64,000 bases of DNA. Source: Terriglobia bacterium. GTDB taxonomy: Bacteria > Acidobacteriota > Terriglobia > Bryobacterales > Bryobacteraceae. The stretch spans positions 62,001-126,000 of the forward strand of contig JAIQFK010000019.1 in the NCBI GenBank assembly GCA_020073305.1, written 5' to 3'. Made by a program: the position numbers and the translations under genes. Shown in pieces: positions 35,007-43,144 of the stretch. Positions within the stretch are counted from its first letter, which is position 1; each line of letters begins with the position of its first letter. The notes under the pieces are model-generated. The model did no database searches. It was not told the origin of the DNA and was given only the letters and a program-made list of their open reading frames with translations.

Positions 35007-38000
35007 ATGTTCTTAAACGGACCACGCATGGCCGCTCGAATCACGAAACTAGTGGCCTTTATATTGCTGGGGATCTCACCAACATTCGCGCAGACAGTCA
35101 CACAAGAGGCTGGCCTCGGGGCCATCAACGGCGAGATTACCGACACCTCCGGTCTGGTAGTGCCGGATGTGACGGTCACGGCTGTTAACCTCAAAACCGG
35201 TGCTGAGCGAGTAGTTATGACTTCCACCCTCGGTTTCTATACGATTCCGGCTTTGCCGCCGGGGAGCTACCGAATCAGCGCCTCGAAGACCGGGTTCGGC
35301 ACTCAAGTGCGGCAGGATGTCCCACTCGAGGTTCAACAAATCCTTTCCGTGAACTTCGGCCTTGCCGTCGGATCGGTAACCGATACCGTGACCGTGACCG
35401 GTGAAGCGCCGGTTCTGGAGGCGACGAATACAACCATCGGGCAGGTGATCAACCAGGTGCAGACCACCGAACTGCCTCTAAACGGGCGTCAGTTCAGCCA
35501 ATTGGCTCTTCTTTCCCCGGGCGCGGCGCCGGTCGGCGGATGGATCGAGACCTTCGTCAACGTCGCTGTCGGCACCGGCGGAATTAATCCATCCATCAAC
35601 GGCATTACTGCGAACTTCAACAATTACACGCTCGACGGAGCGGACAACAACAACAAGTTTGCGAACTACTGGGCCATCAGTCCGCCACCAGACGCGATTG
35701 AAGAGGTCCGTGTCCAGACGGGTCTTTATGCCGGGAGCAATATCAATGTTTCGACCAAGTCGGGAACTAACGAATTTCACGGCACTGCCTGGGAATTTTT
35801 CCGCAACGATAAACTAGATGCAAGAAACACATTCGACGCCGCCAAGCCGCCCTACCGCCAGAATCAATATGGTGTGGCCGCCGGTGGCCCGGTCTACCTG
35901 CCGAAACTGATGGATGGCAGGAATACCGGGACCTGGATCTTCGGGTATTGGGAGGGTTATCGCTCGCGCAAGTCTCAGACATATTTCGGGACCGTCCCAA
36001 CAGAGGCCATGCTAAATGGGGATTTTTCGGCTCTGCTGGGACCTGCCCTTGGTACCGACTCGCAGGGCAATACCGTGAATCAGCGGGAGATGTTCAACCC
36101 CTTTACGACACGCGCCAATCCTTCGGCGCCGGGCCAGCTCATCAGGGACCCTTTCCCGGGCAACCGCATCCCGCAGTCGCTGATCTCTCCCCTGGCCGTG
36201 GAATACCTGAAGTTCTTCTACCCTCTTCCAAACCAGTCCACGTTCCCCAATAATTACGTGTCTGAACAATCGACTGCGACAGATACCGACCAGTGGGGTC
36301 TTCGCGTCGATCAGCGAGTCGGCCACAGCGATTTCCTGTTTGGGCGCGTGAACGTGAACAATGCAAGCGCGGTCATGCCTTCGCCGCTGCCCGCAAATCC
36401 GAATATTAATGAAAACCGCACGAGGACCGTCCTGGGATCGTATACCCGGGTATTCAGCCCGACTCTGGTGTTGAACCTCTCTGCCGGGTACACGCGCGAT
36501 TACACGCCATATTACAACCCTGGAATATCGAAAGACTTCCAGCAGCGCCTCGGCATGACGGACCTGATCCCACCCTATCAATACAAAGGCACGATTTACC
36601 TTGCGCCGAACATCGACATCTCGCCGACATTCACTGATGTCAACGAATTAGGATTCTTTCTGGGAGCGCCAGATTATTCCTATCAATTCAATGGAAACTT
36701 CTCGAAGAATTTCGGCAATCACAATCTCAGCTTTGGCGCCATCGGGCTAAAATGGCGGCACATTACAGGCGTGCAACCGTGGTTCATCATCGGTTTTTCG
36801 CGGCTCACGACAGGCAGCCCTGAGTTTGCCGCCGATACCGGCGAAGGCCTCGCCAGCTTGCTCCTCGGCCTCAACAGCTCTGCGGCCCAGTCGCTGATTC
36901 CCCAACAGAACAGCTACGGTTGGATCTTGGATACGTTCATCAGCGACCAGTGGAAGGTGAGCCGCAAACTGACGATCAATTATGGAACGCACTGGAACCA
37001 CCGCTGGGGCCCTTATAACCTGGATAACCAAGTCTCGGTGTTTAATATAGCCACCGGGCAATGGCAATGGGCCGCGAAGAATCCCATTACAGGCCAAGCG
37101 GCCAACTTGCGATCAAGCATATTCAATCCGCATTACACAGACTTCGCGCCGCAACTAGGGTTTGCCTATCAGTTGACCCCGAAAACCGTTCTGCGCAGCG
37201 GGTTTTCCATGACCTATGACCATGGCATTACCATGGTTCAGGGGAACCAGGAGCTGCTCGGCAATTATCCCTTCGGCTCGCGAGGCTCCGACTTCAACCA
37301 GAACGTGGGAATCCCTTCCGGCGTCACTCTGACGCATCCGCTGTTCGGGGAAAGTGCGCCCACTCCCGATACAACGCCCGCTATCACAGGCAATCCGTGG
37401 AACCGGACACCCTATGTGATGCAGTGGAATTTTGGCCTGCAGCGGGAAGTTGCTCCCAATACTGTACTTTCTGCCGATTACGTGGGAACTCGCGGCCGGC
37501 GCCTGATGATGCAGCTGCAATACAACACGGCTGTTACGCCGGCTCCCGGCGATATCAGCGCCCGCCAGCCGTTTCCGCAGTTCGGACCTTTTGCGCTGGA
37601 TACCAATGAGGGCAAATCCGATTACGATTCTCTCCAGACGAAGATCGAGCGGCGCTTTTCGAAAGGTCTCACTTTCCTCGCCTCCTATACTTGGTCGAAG
37701 GCAATTGGAACGGCGTCTCTACCTGTGGGGAATACCGTGCAGGATCCGTACAATATCAACGCGAGCCGCGGGCTTCTGAGCTTCAATGTGCCGCACATGT
37801 TTGTTTTCAGCTCGGTCTATGAGCTGCCGTTTGGCCGCGGGAAGGCATTTCTATCCTCAAATCGGGCTTTGTCAGCGCTTGCAGGCGGATGGACGCTCAG
37901 CGCAATCGTCAGCCTCTATGCGGGAACGCCACTGACGGTCCTGGTTCCATTTGACAATGCGAACACCGGGTCGAACTGGCAGCGCGCCGACCTGGTCGGT

Positions 38001-38321
38001 GATCCGAATCAGAACGCGCCCAAAACCCGGCAGGAATGGTTCAACACGGCAGCTTTTGCCGTGCCGGCCCGCAATACTTACGGCAACTCCGGAAACGGCA
38101 TTCTGCAGGCGCCTGGAATAGAGAATCTCGACATCACCGCGTCGCGGCGTTTCCGAATCAGTGAACACAAGCAACTCGAGTTCCGGTTTGAGAGCTTTAA
38201 CCTCCTGAACCACACGAATCTCGGAACCCCCGACACAAACATTACGAGTTTTACGTTTGGCAGCATTTTCAGCGCGAGGGAGCTACGGGATATCCAGCTG
38301 TCACTGAAATTCCTGTGGTAG
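35007..38321 (+). CDS. TonB-dependent receptor with carboxypeptidase-regulatory-like domain
   Basis: 1104 residues from ATG 35007, preceded by GAGGAGGG; the frame opens upstream but without these signals. Signal peptide (ITKLVAFILLGISPTFAQ), CarboxypepD_reg-like domain (AINGEITDTSGLVVPDVTVTA), plug (LPLNGRQFSQLALLSPGA, then INVSTKSGTNEFHGTAWEF) and a barrel ending IQLSLKFLW. The terminal residue is Trp, not the more common Phe, though still aromatic. Oar-like, without a SusD partner. The 36-bp element shared with the SGNH/MBL/GH38/GH20 operon lies upstream, so it is probably the outer-membrane importer of the glycan degraded by that operon. A long hairpin follows the stop. Confidence 0.92.
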   Translation: MFLNGPRMAARITKLVAFILLGISPTFAQTVTQEAGLGAINGEITDTSGLVVPDVTVTAVNLKTGAERVVMTSTLGFYTIPALPPGSYRISASKTGFGTQVRQDVPLEVQQILSVNFGLAVGSVTDTVTVTGEAPVLEATNTTIGQVINQVQTTELPLNGRQFSQLALLSPGAAPVGGWIETFVNVAVGTGGINPSINGITANFNNYTLDGADNNNKFANYWAISPPPDAIEEVRVQTGLYAGSNINVSTKSGTNEFHGTAWEFFRNDKLDARNTFDAAKPPYRQNQYGVAAGGPVYLPKLMDGRNTGTWIFGYWEGYRSRKSQTYFGTVPTEAMLNGDFSALLGPALGTDSQGNTVNQREMFNPFTTRANPSAPGQLIRDPFPGNRIPQSLISPLAVEYLKFFYPLPNQSTFPNNYVSEQSTATDTDQWGLRVDQRVGHSDFLFGRVNVNNASAVMPSPLPANPNINENRTRTVLGSYTRVFSPTLVLNLSAGYTRDYTPYYNPGISKDFQQRLGMTDLIPPYQYKGTIYLAPNIDISPTFTDVNELGFFLGAPDYSYQFNGNFSKNFGNHNLSFGAIGLKWRHITGVQPWFIIGFSRLTTGSPEFAADTGEGLASLLLGLNSSAAQSLIPQQNSYGWILDTFISDQWKVSRKLTINYGTHWNHRWGPYNLDNQVSVFNIATGQWQWAAKNPITGQAANLRSSIFNPHYTDFAPQLGFAYQLTPKTVLRSGFSMTYDHGITMVQGNQELLGNYPFGSRGSDFNQNVGIPSGVTLTHPLFGESAPTPDTTPAITGNPWNRTPYVMQWNFGLQREVAPNTVLSADYVGTRGRRLMMQLQYNTAVTPAPGDISARQPFPQFGPFALDTNEGKSDYDSLQTKIERRFSKGLTFLASYTWSKAIGTASLPVGNTVQDPYNINASRGLLSFNVPHMFVFSSVYELPFGRGKAFLSSNRALSALAGGWTLSAIVSLYAGTPLTVLVPFDNANTGSNWQRADLVGDPNQNAPKTRQEWFNTAAFAVPARNTYGNSGNGILQAPGIENLDITASRRFRISEHKQLEFRFESFNLLNHTNLGTPDTNITSFTFGSIFSARELRDIQLSLKFLW

Positions 38322-38359
38322 AGGTCCAGGTTTACAGCGACTGATTTGACCGCAAGCCG

Positions 38360-38384
38360 GAGCGGGCTCTGCAGCTGCCCGCTC
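38360..38384. terminator. Hairpin between convergent genes
   Basis: A perfect 8-bp inverted repeat, GAGCGGGC (38360-38367), loop TCTGCAGCT, GCCCGCTC (38377-38384), lies between the receptor stop and the convergent decarboxylase stop and overlaps the latter. Strong stem but no T tract on either strand, so it is perhaps a bidirectional factor-assisted terminator or an mRNA 3'-end stabiliser. Confidence 0.5.
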
Positions 38385-39822
38385 ATCCTCGATCGGCGGA
38401 TCTCCGTTTGGTGATGAAGCCGGCTGCGATTTTCTCGATTTCTTCCATTACCTGGATGACGTCGGTATCGCGCGTACGTGGATTCATGATCACGATGCGG
38501 AAAACGCGGCGTCCGTCGAGCACGGTCGAGCTAATGTAGGCTTTTCCACTCCCATTAAGTGTCTCCTTGATTCGCCAATGCAGACGGTCGCTGGCTCCGG
38601 CGGAGCGCGTGCTGTGGCGCAGGCGGAAGCAGAGAATATTCAACTGCGGCTTATGGAGGGGTTCAAGCATCGGCGAACGCGCACAATAATCGTACGCGGT
38701 TTGCGCCACGTCGCAAACGTGGGTTGTCAACTCATCCCAAAGATCATCCGAATATGCTTTCCACGTTAGCCAGGTTTTCAGGGCGTCCAAACGCTGCGAA
38801 CAGGCGATGGTGGATTGACCTATGTCTGGCAGTTTCCTCGGCGCCGAGCTGAAGAGATATGGCGCATGTTGCTCGAGGCATGTCCGCAAGTGCCGCCCCT
38901 GCCGGAACAACACGGTGCTGGCGGTGAGGGGCATGAACAGCATTTTGTGAGGGTCGAAGGTGATGGAATCAGCGGACTCAATTCCTTTTAACCGGAAACG
39001 ATAACGGCGGCTGTAGGCCATTCCACCGCCGTGCGCGGCATCCACATGCAGCCATGCACCCTCCTGGCGCGCAACATCGGCCAATGATTTCAAATCATCG
39101 CAGCTGCCGGTCGGCGTCGAGCCGCACGTTCCAACGAGCATAAACTTGCGGAAGCCGGCATTCCTCGCGGCTCGGAACACTGCGGGGGTCTGACGGGTGT
39201 CCGTTCGGTGTAATTCATCCAGCGGAATCTGGAAGACAGCGTTGCTGCCCAGCCCCATAATGCCGGCTGCGCGGCTCACGGTGTAGTGTGCTTGCGATCC
39301 CGCAAGAACGGCGATCTTGCCGCCTCCGCGCTTCCACGACGCCGGCGCCAGGCTGGCCCGCGCCGCCAGCATCGCGGTCAGGTTGGCAAAGGCACCGCCC
39401 GGCACAGTTGTTCCGTCCGCCTTCGCCGGATATCCGAACAGCCGTTTGAAGGCGCGCATCAGATCCCGGTCAATTGCCGTTCCCGCGGGCGACATCTCCC
39501 AGACGGAGAGGCTGTTGTTCAACGCGGCCACCACCGTTTCAACCAGTGCGGCTAGTGGAATGGGCGCAGCCACTTGTTGCGCCACGTAACGCGGATGGCT
39601 GAGATGAAGGCTTGCCTCCCCGATCTGTTGAACCAACGCTCCCACATGTTCAGGGGCGAACCGCGACCGGAGAACTCGGTTCACCATCTCCACGCAGTCA
39701 GGAGCGCGGACTGCTCCATCCTGCCTGGTAAGGATCGTTGCGGCGAGTTCCGAGAGCTGCCGTGCTTGCCGTTGAACCAGGACCGGGTCCCACAACCGGT
39801 CCGGCGTAGAGCCGGCGGTCAT
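38383..39822 (-). CDS. PLP-dependent group II decarboxylase
   Basis: 479 residues from ATG 39822. Group II (Glu/aromatic amino acid/diaminobutyrate) decarboxylase pattern: H-P-R-Y-V-A-Q near the start, G-G-A-F-A-N-L-T-A-M, H-Y-T-V-S-R-A (stacking His), H-V-D-A-A-H-G-G (cofactor Asp), and F-D-P-H-K with PLP lysine about residue 293. No signal peptide. The closest family memory is L-2,4-diaminobutyrate or tyrosine/aspartate-type decarboxylases, but the substrate cannot be fixed from the motifs. It lies convergent with the receptor gene and divergent from the membrane regulator gene. Whether it belongs to the glycan regulon is unclear, since no 36-bp element precedes it. Confidence 0.9.
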   Translation of the reverse strand: MTAGSTPDRLWDPVLVQRQARQLSELAATILTRQDGAVRAPDCVEMVNRVLRSRFAPEHVGALVQQIGEASLHLSHPRYVAQQVAAPIPLAALVETVVAALNNSLSVWEMSPAGTAIDRDLMRAFKRLFGYPAKADGTTVPGGAFANLTAMLAARASLAPASWKRGGGKIAVLAGSQAHYTVSRAAGIMGLGSNAVFQIPLDELHRTDTRQTPAVFRAARNAGFRKFMLVGTCGSTPTGSCDDLKSLADVARQEGAWLHVDAAHGGGMAYSRRYRFRLKGIESADSITFDPHKMLFMPLTASTVLFRQGRHLRTCLEQHAPYLFSSAPRKLPDIGQSTIACSQRLDALKTWLTWKAYSDDLWDELTTHVCDVAQTAYDYCARSPMLEPLHKPQLNILCFRLRHSTRSAGASDRLHWRIKETLNGSGKAYISSTVLDGRRVFRIVIMNPRTRDTDVIQVMEEIEKIAAGFITKRRSADRG

Positions 39823-39932
39823 AGTTGCCGTCTGCCGAACGAGCCAGAGTACTCGGAGGCGAAAAAGGCATCCGGTGGGACGCCAAGGCGTTGGGCGTGT
39901 GCGCGCCCCTCATTCCTCATGGTGAAAGCCTT

Positions 39933-41987
39933 ATGTATAATACTTGCACGCCGGTGGTACCTTTCGATAGATCTCGTCCGGAAAATCGAAGCAACCTAAT
40001 CGTATCCGAGCGGTCGGGCGATACCGCGTCGAGCCGCCTGAGGCCGGACGCCAATTCTGCGGAATCGCTGGGACAGGTTCCGCCTGACCTGGTGCGGGAC
40101 GAACTCCAACGAATTCTCGAGAGCAGCACATTCAGCAAGTCGCCGCGGCTTAGCCGCTTCCTTCGGTTTACCGTCGAGCAAAGCCTGGAGGGGCATAACG
40201 AACGGCTCAAGGAATATGCCCTCGGAGTCGACGTTTTTGACCGCGGGCCTGCCTTCGATCCCCAGACGGATCCCATCGTACGGGTCCAGGCCGGCCGTCT
40301 GCGAACTAAGCTTCAGCACTATTACGACTCTGAAGGAGTGGGGGCTGCCGTTGTGTTCGAGCTGCCCAAGGGCGCCTACATACCCTCATTTCGAAGGATG
40401 GTGACTTCGCAACCAGCAATCGCGCCCTCTACGGAACTGATTTCCGTGTCGCGTCTAAGGCCCGCGACCTGGTTGACCGTTTCGCTCATAGTCGTTGCGG
40501 CGATCCTCTACGCGATTGCGCATACGCCCTCCAGGAATCGCCCCGACACCAGCGCCACTACGGTTGACCGAGGGGAAGCCGGGAATCCGAAGGGGAGTAC
40601 GGTCTCCTCCATAGCCGTCTTGCCTTTTGAGGATGGCAGCCCGCAGAAAGACAAGGGTTATTTCTGCGATGGAATGACCGAGACGCTCATCGACGCATTG
40701 ACCAAAGTGGAGGGCTTGCGCGTCGCTGCGCGCATCTCCACATTTGCCTTCAGGGAAAAGCATCTGGAATTTGCAACCATCGGGCAGAAGCTCCATGTTG
40801 GCGCAGTCCTGGAGGGGCACGTCCGGCAAGACGGTCAGAGGCTTCGGGTCTCAGTTCAGCTGGTTAATGTTGCCGACGGGCTGAACGTGTGGTCTGAATT
40901 ATATGACCGGGATATCGCGGATGTCTTCGCTGTCCAGGATGAAATTGCCCAAGCCATCGTTAATGCCTTGAAGAACAAGTTCTCCTGGTCGATCGGGTCC
41001 AAGGGCCAACTGGCTAAAGCGTACACGCGTAATCCCGAAGCCTACACCTTGTATCTGAAAGGTCATTACCTGCTCGAAAAAATGACCCCGGCGGAAATCA
41101 ACAAGGGGATGAGCTATTTTACCGACGCCATCCGGAAGGAACCGGGGTTCGCATTGGCGTATGCCGGTATGGCTGAAGGCTACAACCTTCTGGGGAACTC
41201 GAATCTCTCCGCTCCCCGTGATGTCGCGCCCAACGCGAAGATGGCAGCGATGAAGGCACTCTCCCTGGACGAATCGTTGGCTGAAGCCCATGCTGCGCTT
41301 GGTCTGATCGAATCGACGTATGACTGGGACTGGAACAGCGCTGAGCGGGAGTTTAGACGAGCCATCGAGCTGAATCCCGGTTACGTGTCGGCGTACCTGT
41401 GGTACGGCTTAACGTGTCTGGCATCGACTGGCAGGATGAACGAGGCCCTCGCGGCCATCAGGAAAGCGCGCGATTTGGATCCCTTATCGCCGATCACAAA
41501 CACGAACCTTGCCTCGGTTCTTTTGAGGATGGGCCGCTATGATGAAGCGATTCGAATCTACAGGGAGACCATCGATCTTGAGCCCAGTTTCTTCTGGGCC
41601 TACCGGGATTTGGGTTTGGCGCTCTTTGAGAAGCGCTCATTTGGCGAAGCGATTGACGCTCTGAGAAAGGCGCATTCTATTTCCGGGGGGAATCCCGGTG
41701 TGATGGCGGCACTCGGCTATTGCTATGGCGCGCTCGGCCAGACCAACCTGGCCCGGAATATGCTCAACCAGTTGCAGGAGCTTTCGAAGAGGAGCTATGT
41801 TCCCCCATATCATATTGCGGCGGTGTATGCGGGACTCGGCCAGCCGGCGCAGGCCCTGGAGTGGCTGGACCGGGCCTACCAGGATCGCTCCTCCTGGATG
41901 AATGGCGTCAAGGTGGACCCGCTGTTTGGCAGCCTGCGCCCGGATCCACGGTTTGCATCTATATTGAAGAAGATGGGCTTGGCGTAA
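39933..41987 (+). CDS. Membrane-bound wHTH - TolB/FlgO-like - TPR regulator
   Basis: 684 residues from ATG 39933 (GGTGA seven bases upstream; the frame extends about 108 bp further). Residues about 50-153 form an OmpR/CadC-like winged helix (VRVQAGRLRTKLQHYY, then FELPKGAYIPSF). One transmembrane helix lies at about 180-196 (WLTVSLIVVAAILYAIA). A TolB/FlgO-like alpha/beta domain follows at about 226-365 (SSIAVLPFEDGSPQKDKGYF, then LHVGAVLEGHVRQDGQRLRV), then about eight TPR units to the end. The design is a CadC-like one-component regulator: cytoplasmic DNA binding, periplasmic sensing. It sits between the two copies of the 36-bp element, 58 bp upstream of the second, so it is the leading candidate to bind them. 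TATAAT at 39937-39942 overlaps the start; an alternative downstream start cannot be excluded. Confidence 0.88.
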   Translation: MYNTCTPVVPFDRSRPENRSNLIVSERSGDTASSRLRPDANSAESLGQVPPDLVRDELQRILESSTFSKSPRLSRFLRFTVEQSLEGHNERLKEYALGVDVFDRGPAFDPQTDPIVRVQAGRLRTKLQHYYDSEGVGAAVVFELPKGAYIPSFRRMVTSQPAIAPSTELISVSRLRPATWLTVSLIVVAAILYAIAHTPSRNRPDTSATTVDRGEAGNPKGSTVSSIAVLPFEDGSPQKDKGYFCDGMTETLIDALTKVEGLRVAARISTFAFREKHLEFATIGQKLHVGAVLEGHVRQDGQRLRVSVQLVNVADGLNVWSELYDRDIADVFAVQDEIAQAIVNALKNKFSWSIGSKGQLAKAYTRNPEAYTLYLKGHYLLEKMTPAEINKGMSYFTDAIRKEPGFALAYAGMAEGYNLLGNSNLSAPRDVAPNAKMAAMKALSLDESLAEAHAALGLIESTYDWDWNSAEREFRRAIELNPGYVSAYLWYGLTCLASTGRMNEALAAIRKARDLDPLSPITNTNLASVLLRMGRYDEAIRIYRETIDLEPSFFWAYRDLGLALFEKRSFGEAIDALRKAHSISGGNPGVMAALGYCYGALGQTNLARNMLNQLQELSKRSYVPPYHIAAVYAGLGQPAQALEWLDRAYQDRSSWMNGVKVDPLFGSLRPDPRFASILKKMGLA

Positions 41988-42045
41988 GACTGCATGAATG
42001 TGATGGCGGTCCCACCACCCCCGGTGCTTCAAAGCGGCGCCAAGG

Positions 42046-42081
42046 CACGTAAATACACCGTAACTTTACGCTAATGTACTT
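42046..42081 (+). promoter_or_regulatory. 36-bp regulatory element, copy 2
   Basis: Second copy of the element described at 34785-34820 (35 of 36 bases identical, same strand relative to its gene). It lies 58 bp after the stop of the wHTH-TolB-TPR regulator gene and 142 bp before the first gene of the 42224-53296 operon. The inverted repeat CGTAAA-N11-TTTACG and the 11-bp-spaced CGTAA repeat are intact. The leader after it also has a short GGGCA-GGG-TGCCC hairpin near 42147-42159. Confidence 0.75.
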
Positions 42082-42223
42082 CCGTTTGCCTCCCACAGGA
42101 CGCAAATCTCGTATGTGCTGCAAATTTTCCAGCCGCTGAGAGACCAGGGGCAGGGTGCCCGCTTTTCACCTCGCAATGATATCGTCTGCCCGCAGCCGTC
42201 ATCTCTTAACAATGGAGGTCGTT

Positions 42224-43117
42224 TTGAAACGTCGTGAGTTCCTCGCAAATGCGCCACGAGCGGCCATCGGCGGAGCCCTCCCTCTGGCCCTCGCTTCGGC
42301 TGCGCAGGGCGGAGATCATTCAGGGAAGAAATCCGTTTCGGGTGCGGATCCCCTGGCGGGGCTGGCCAAGCCGAGAGATTTAAAAAAAACGCCGTTCAAG
42401 AGGCTTGTGATCCTCGGCGAGAGCACCGTCCATGGCGGACCATGGCTGCACCGGGACGAGGAACGTTATGCCGATATCCTGGTTCGGCATATTAACGCGT
42501 GCCAGGAGAATCCAGTCGAGTACCACAATAAGGGCATCAGCGCGAACGCTATATCGCCGCGAAGCCCCGGCTACGGAGAATCGGCCAAGCCAAGCGCTCT
42601 TGAACGCTACAAGACGGATGTGGTTGCCCTTCAACCGGATCTGTTCCTTCTTTGTTACGGGTTGAACGACATGCGAGCGGCCATGCCGATCAGGGACTTT
42701 CGCGAAGACATGGCGACCATCATCCGTGACGTGAAGAAAGCATGCTCGCCGGTCATTGTGCTCACCACGGTCTACTATATGACCAGTTGGCGGAGCTTCC
42801 CGCCCTACGATAAGGGAAGCGCTGCTCTCGCCATGAAGTACAACGACTGTATCCGCGGCCTCGCTTCAGAATTTCAGTGCATCGTCGCCGACGCCTGGTC
42901 CGCTGAGGGGGCCGCCGACTGGCTGATTCATTACGACGGCGTCCATGCCAATCAGGTCGGAAACATCGTGCTCGGCAATAAGATTTTCGAAGCTCTGGTC
43001 CAACATTGCAGCGGCTTGACGAATAAGGCCTACATGCAGGAGCGTGACACGGAATGGACTAAGGAAACTACCCGGTTGCGGGCTGACGTAGGTGATCCGT
43101 TCACGAAAACGTGGTAA
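42224..43117 (+). CDS. Tat-exported SGNH/GDSL-family hydrolase
   Basis: 297 residues if started at TTG 42224, which has GGAGGT five bases upstream and begins directly at the twin-arginine signal (KRREFLANAPRAAIGGALPL). An ATG at 42212 would overlap that ribosome binding site and lacks its own. SGNH blocks: block I with catalytic S67 in LGES, Gly in the NKGISANA segment, Asn in YGLND (block III), and the D-G-V-H dyad (block V). The block I motif is G-E-S, not the usual G-D-S. Likely a carbohydrate or acyl esterase (deacetylase-like) acting in the periplasm. First gene of the operon behind the 36-bp element, so it may remove O-acetyl groups from the glycan before the glycosidases act. Confidence 0.85.
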   Translation: MKRREFLANAPRAAIGGALPLALASAAQGGDHSGKKSVSGADPLAGLAKPRDLKKTPFKRLVILGESTVHGGPWLHRDEERYADILVRHINACQENPVEYHNKGISANAISPRSPGYGESAKPSALERYKTDVVALQPDLFLLCYGLNDMRAAMPIRDFREDMATIIRDVKKACSPVIVLTTVYYMTSWRSFPPYDKGSAALAMKYNDCIRGLASEFQCIVADAWSAEGAADWLIHYDGVHANQVGNIVLGNKIFEALVQHCSGLTNKAYMQERDTEWTKETTRLRADVGDPFTKTW

Positions 43118-43144
43118 ACCTCACCCTTCGTGCGAGAATTGCGC

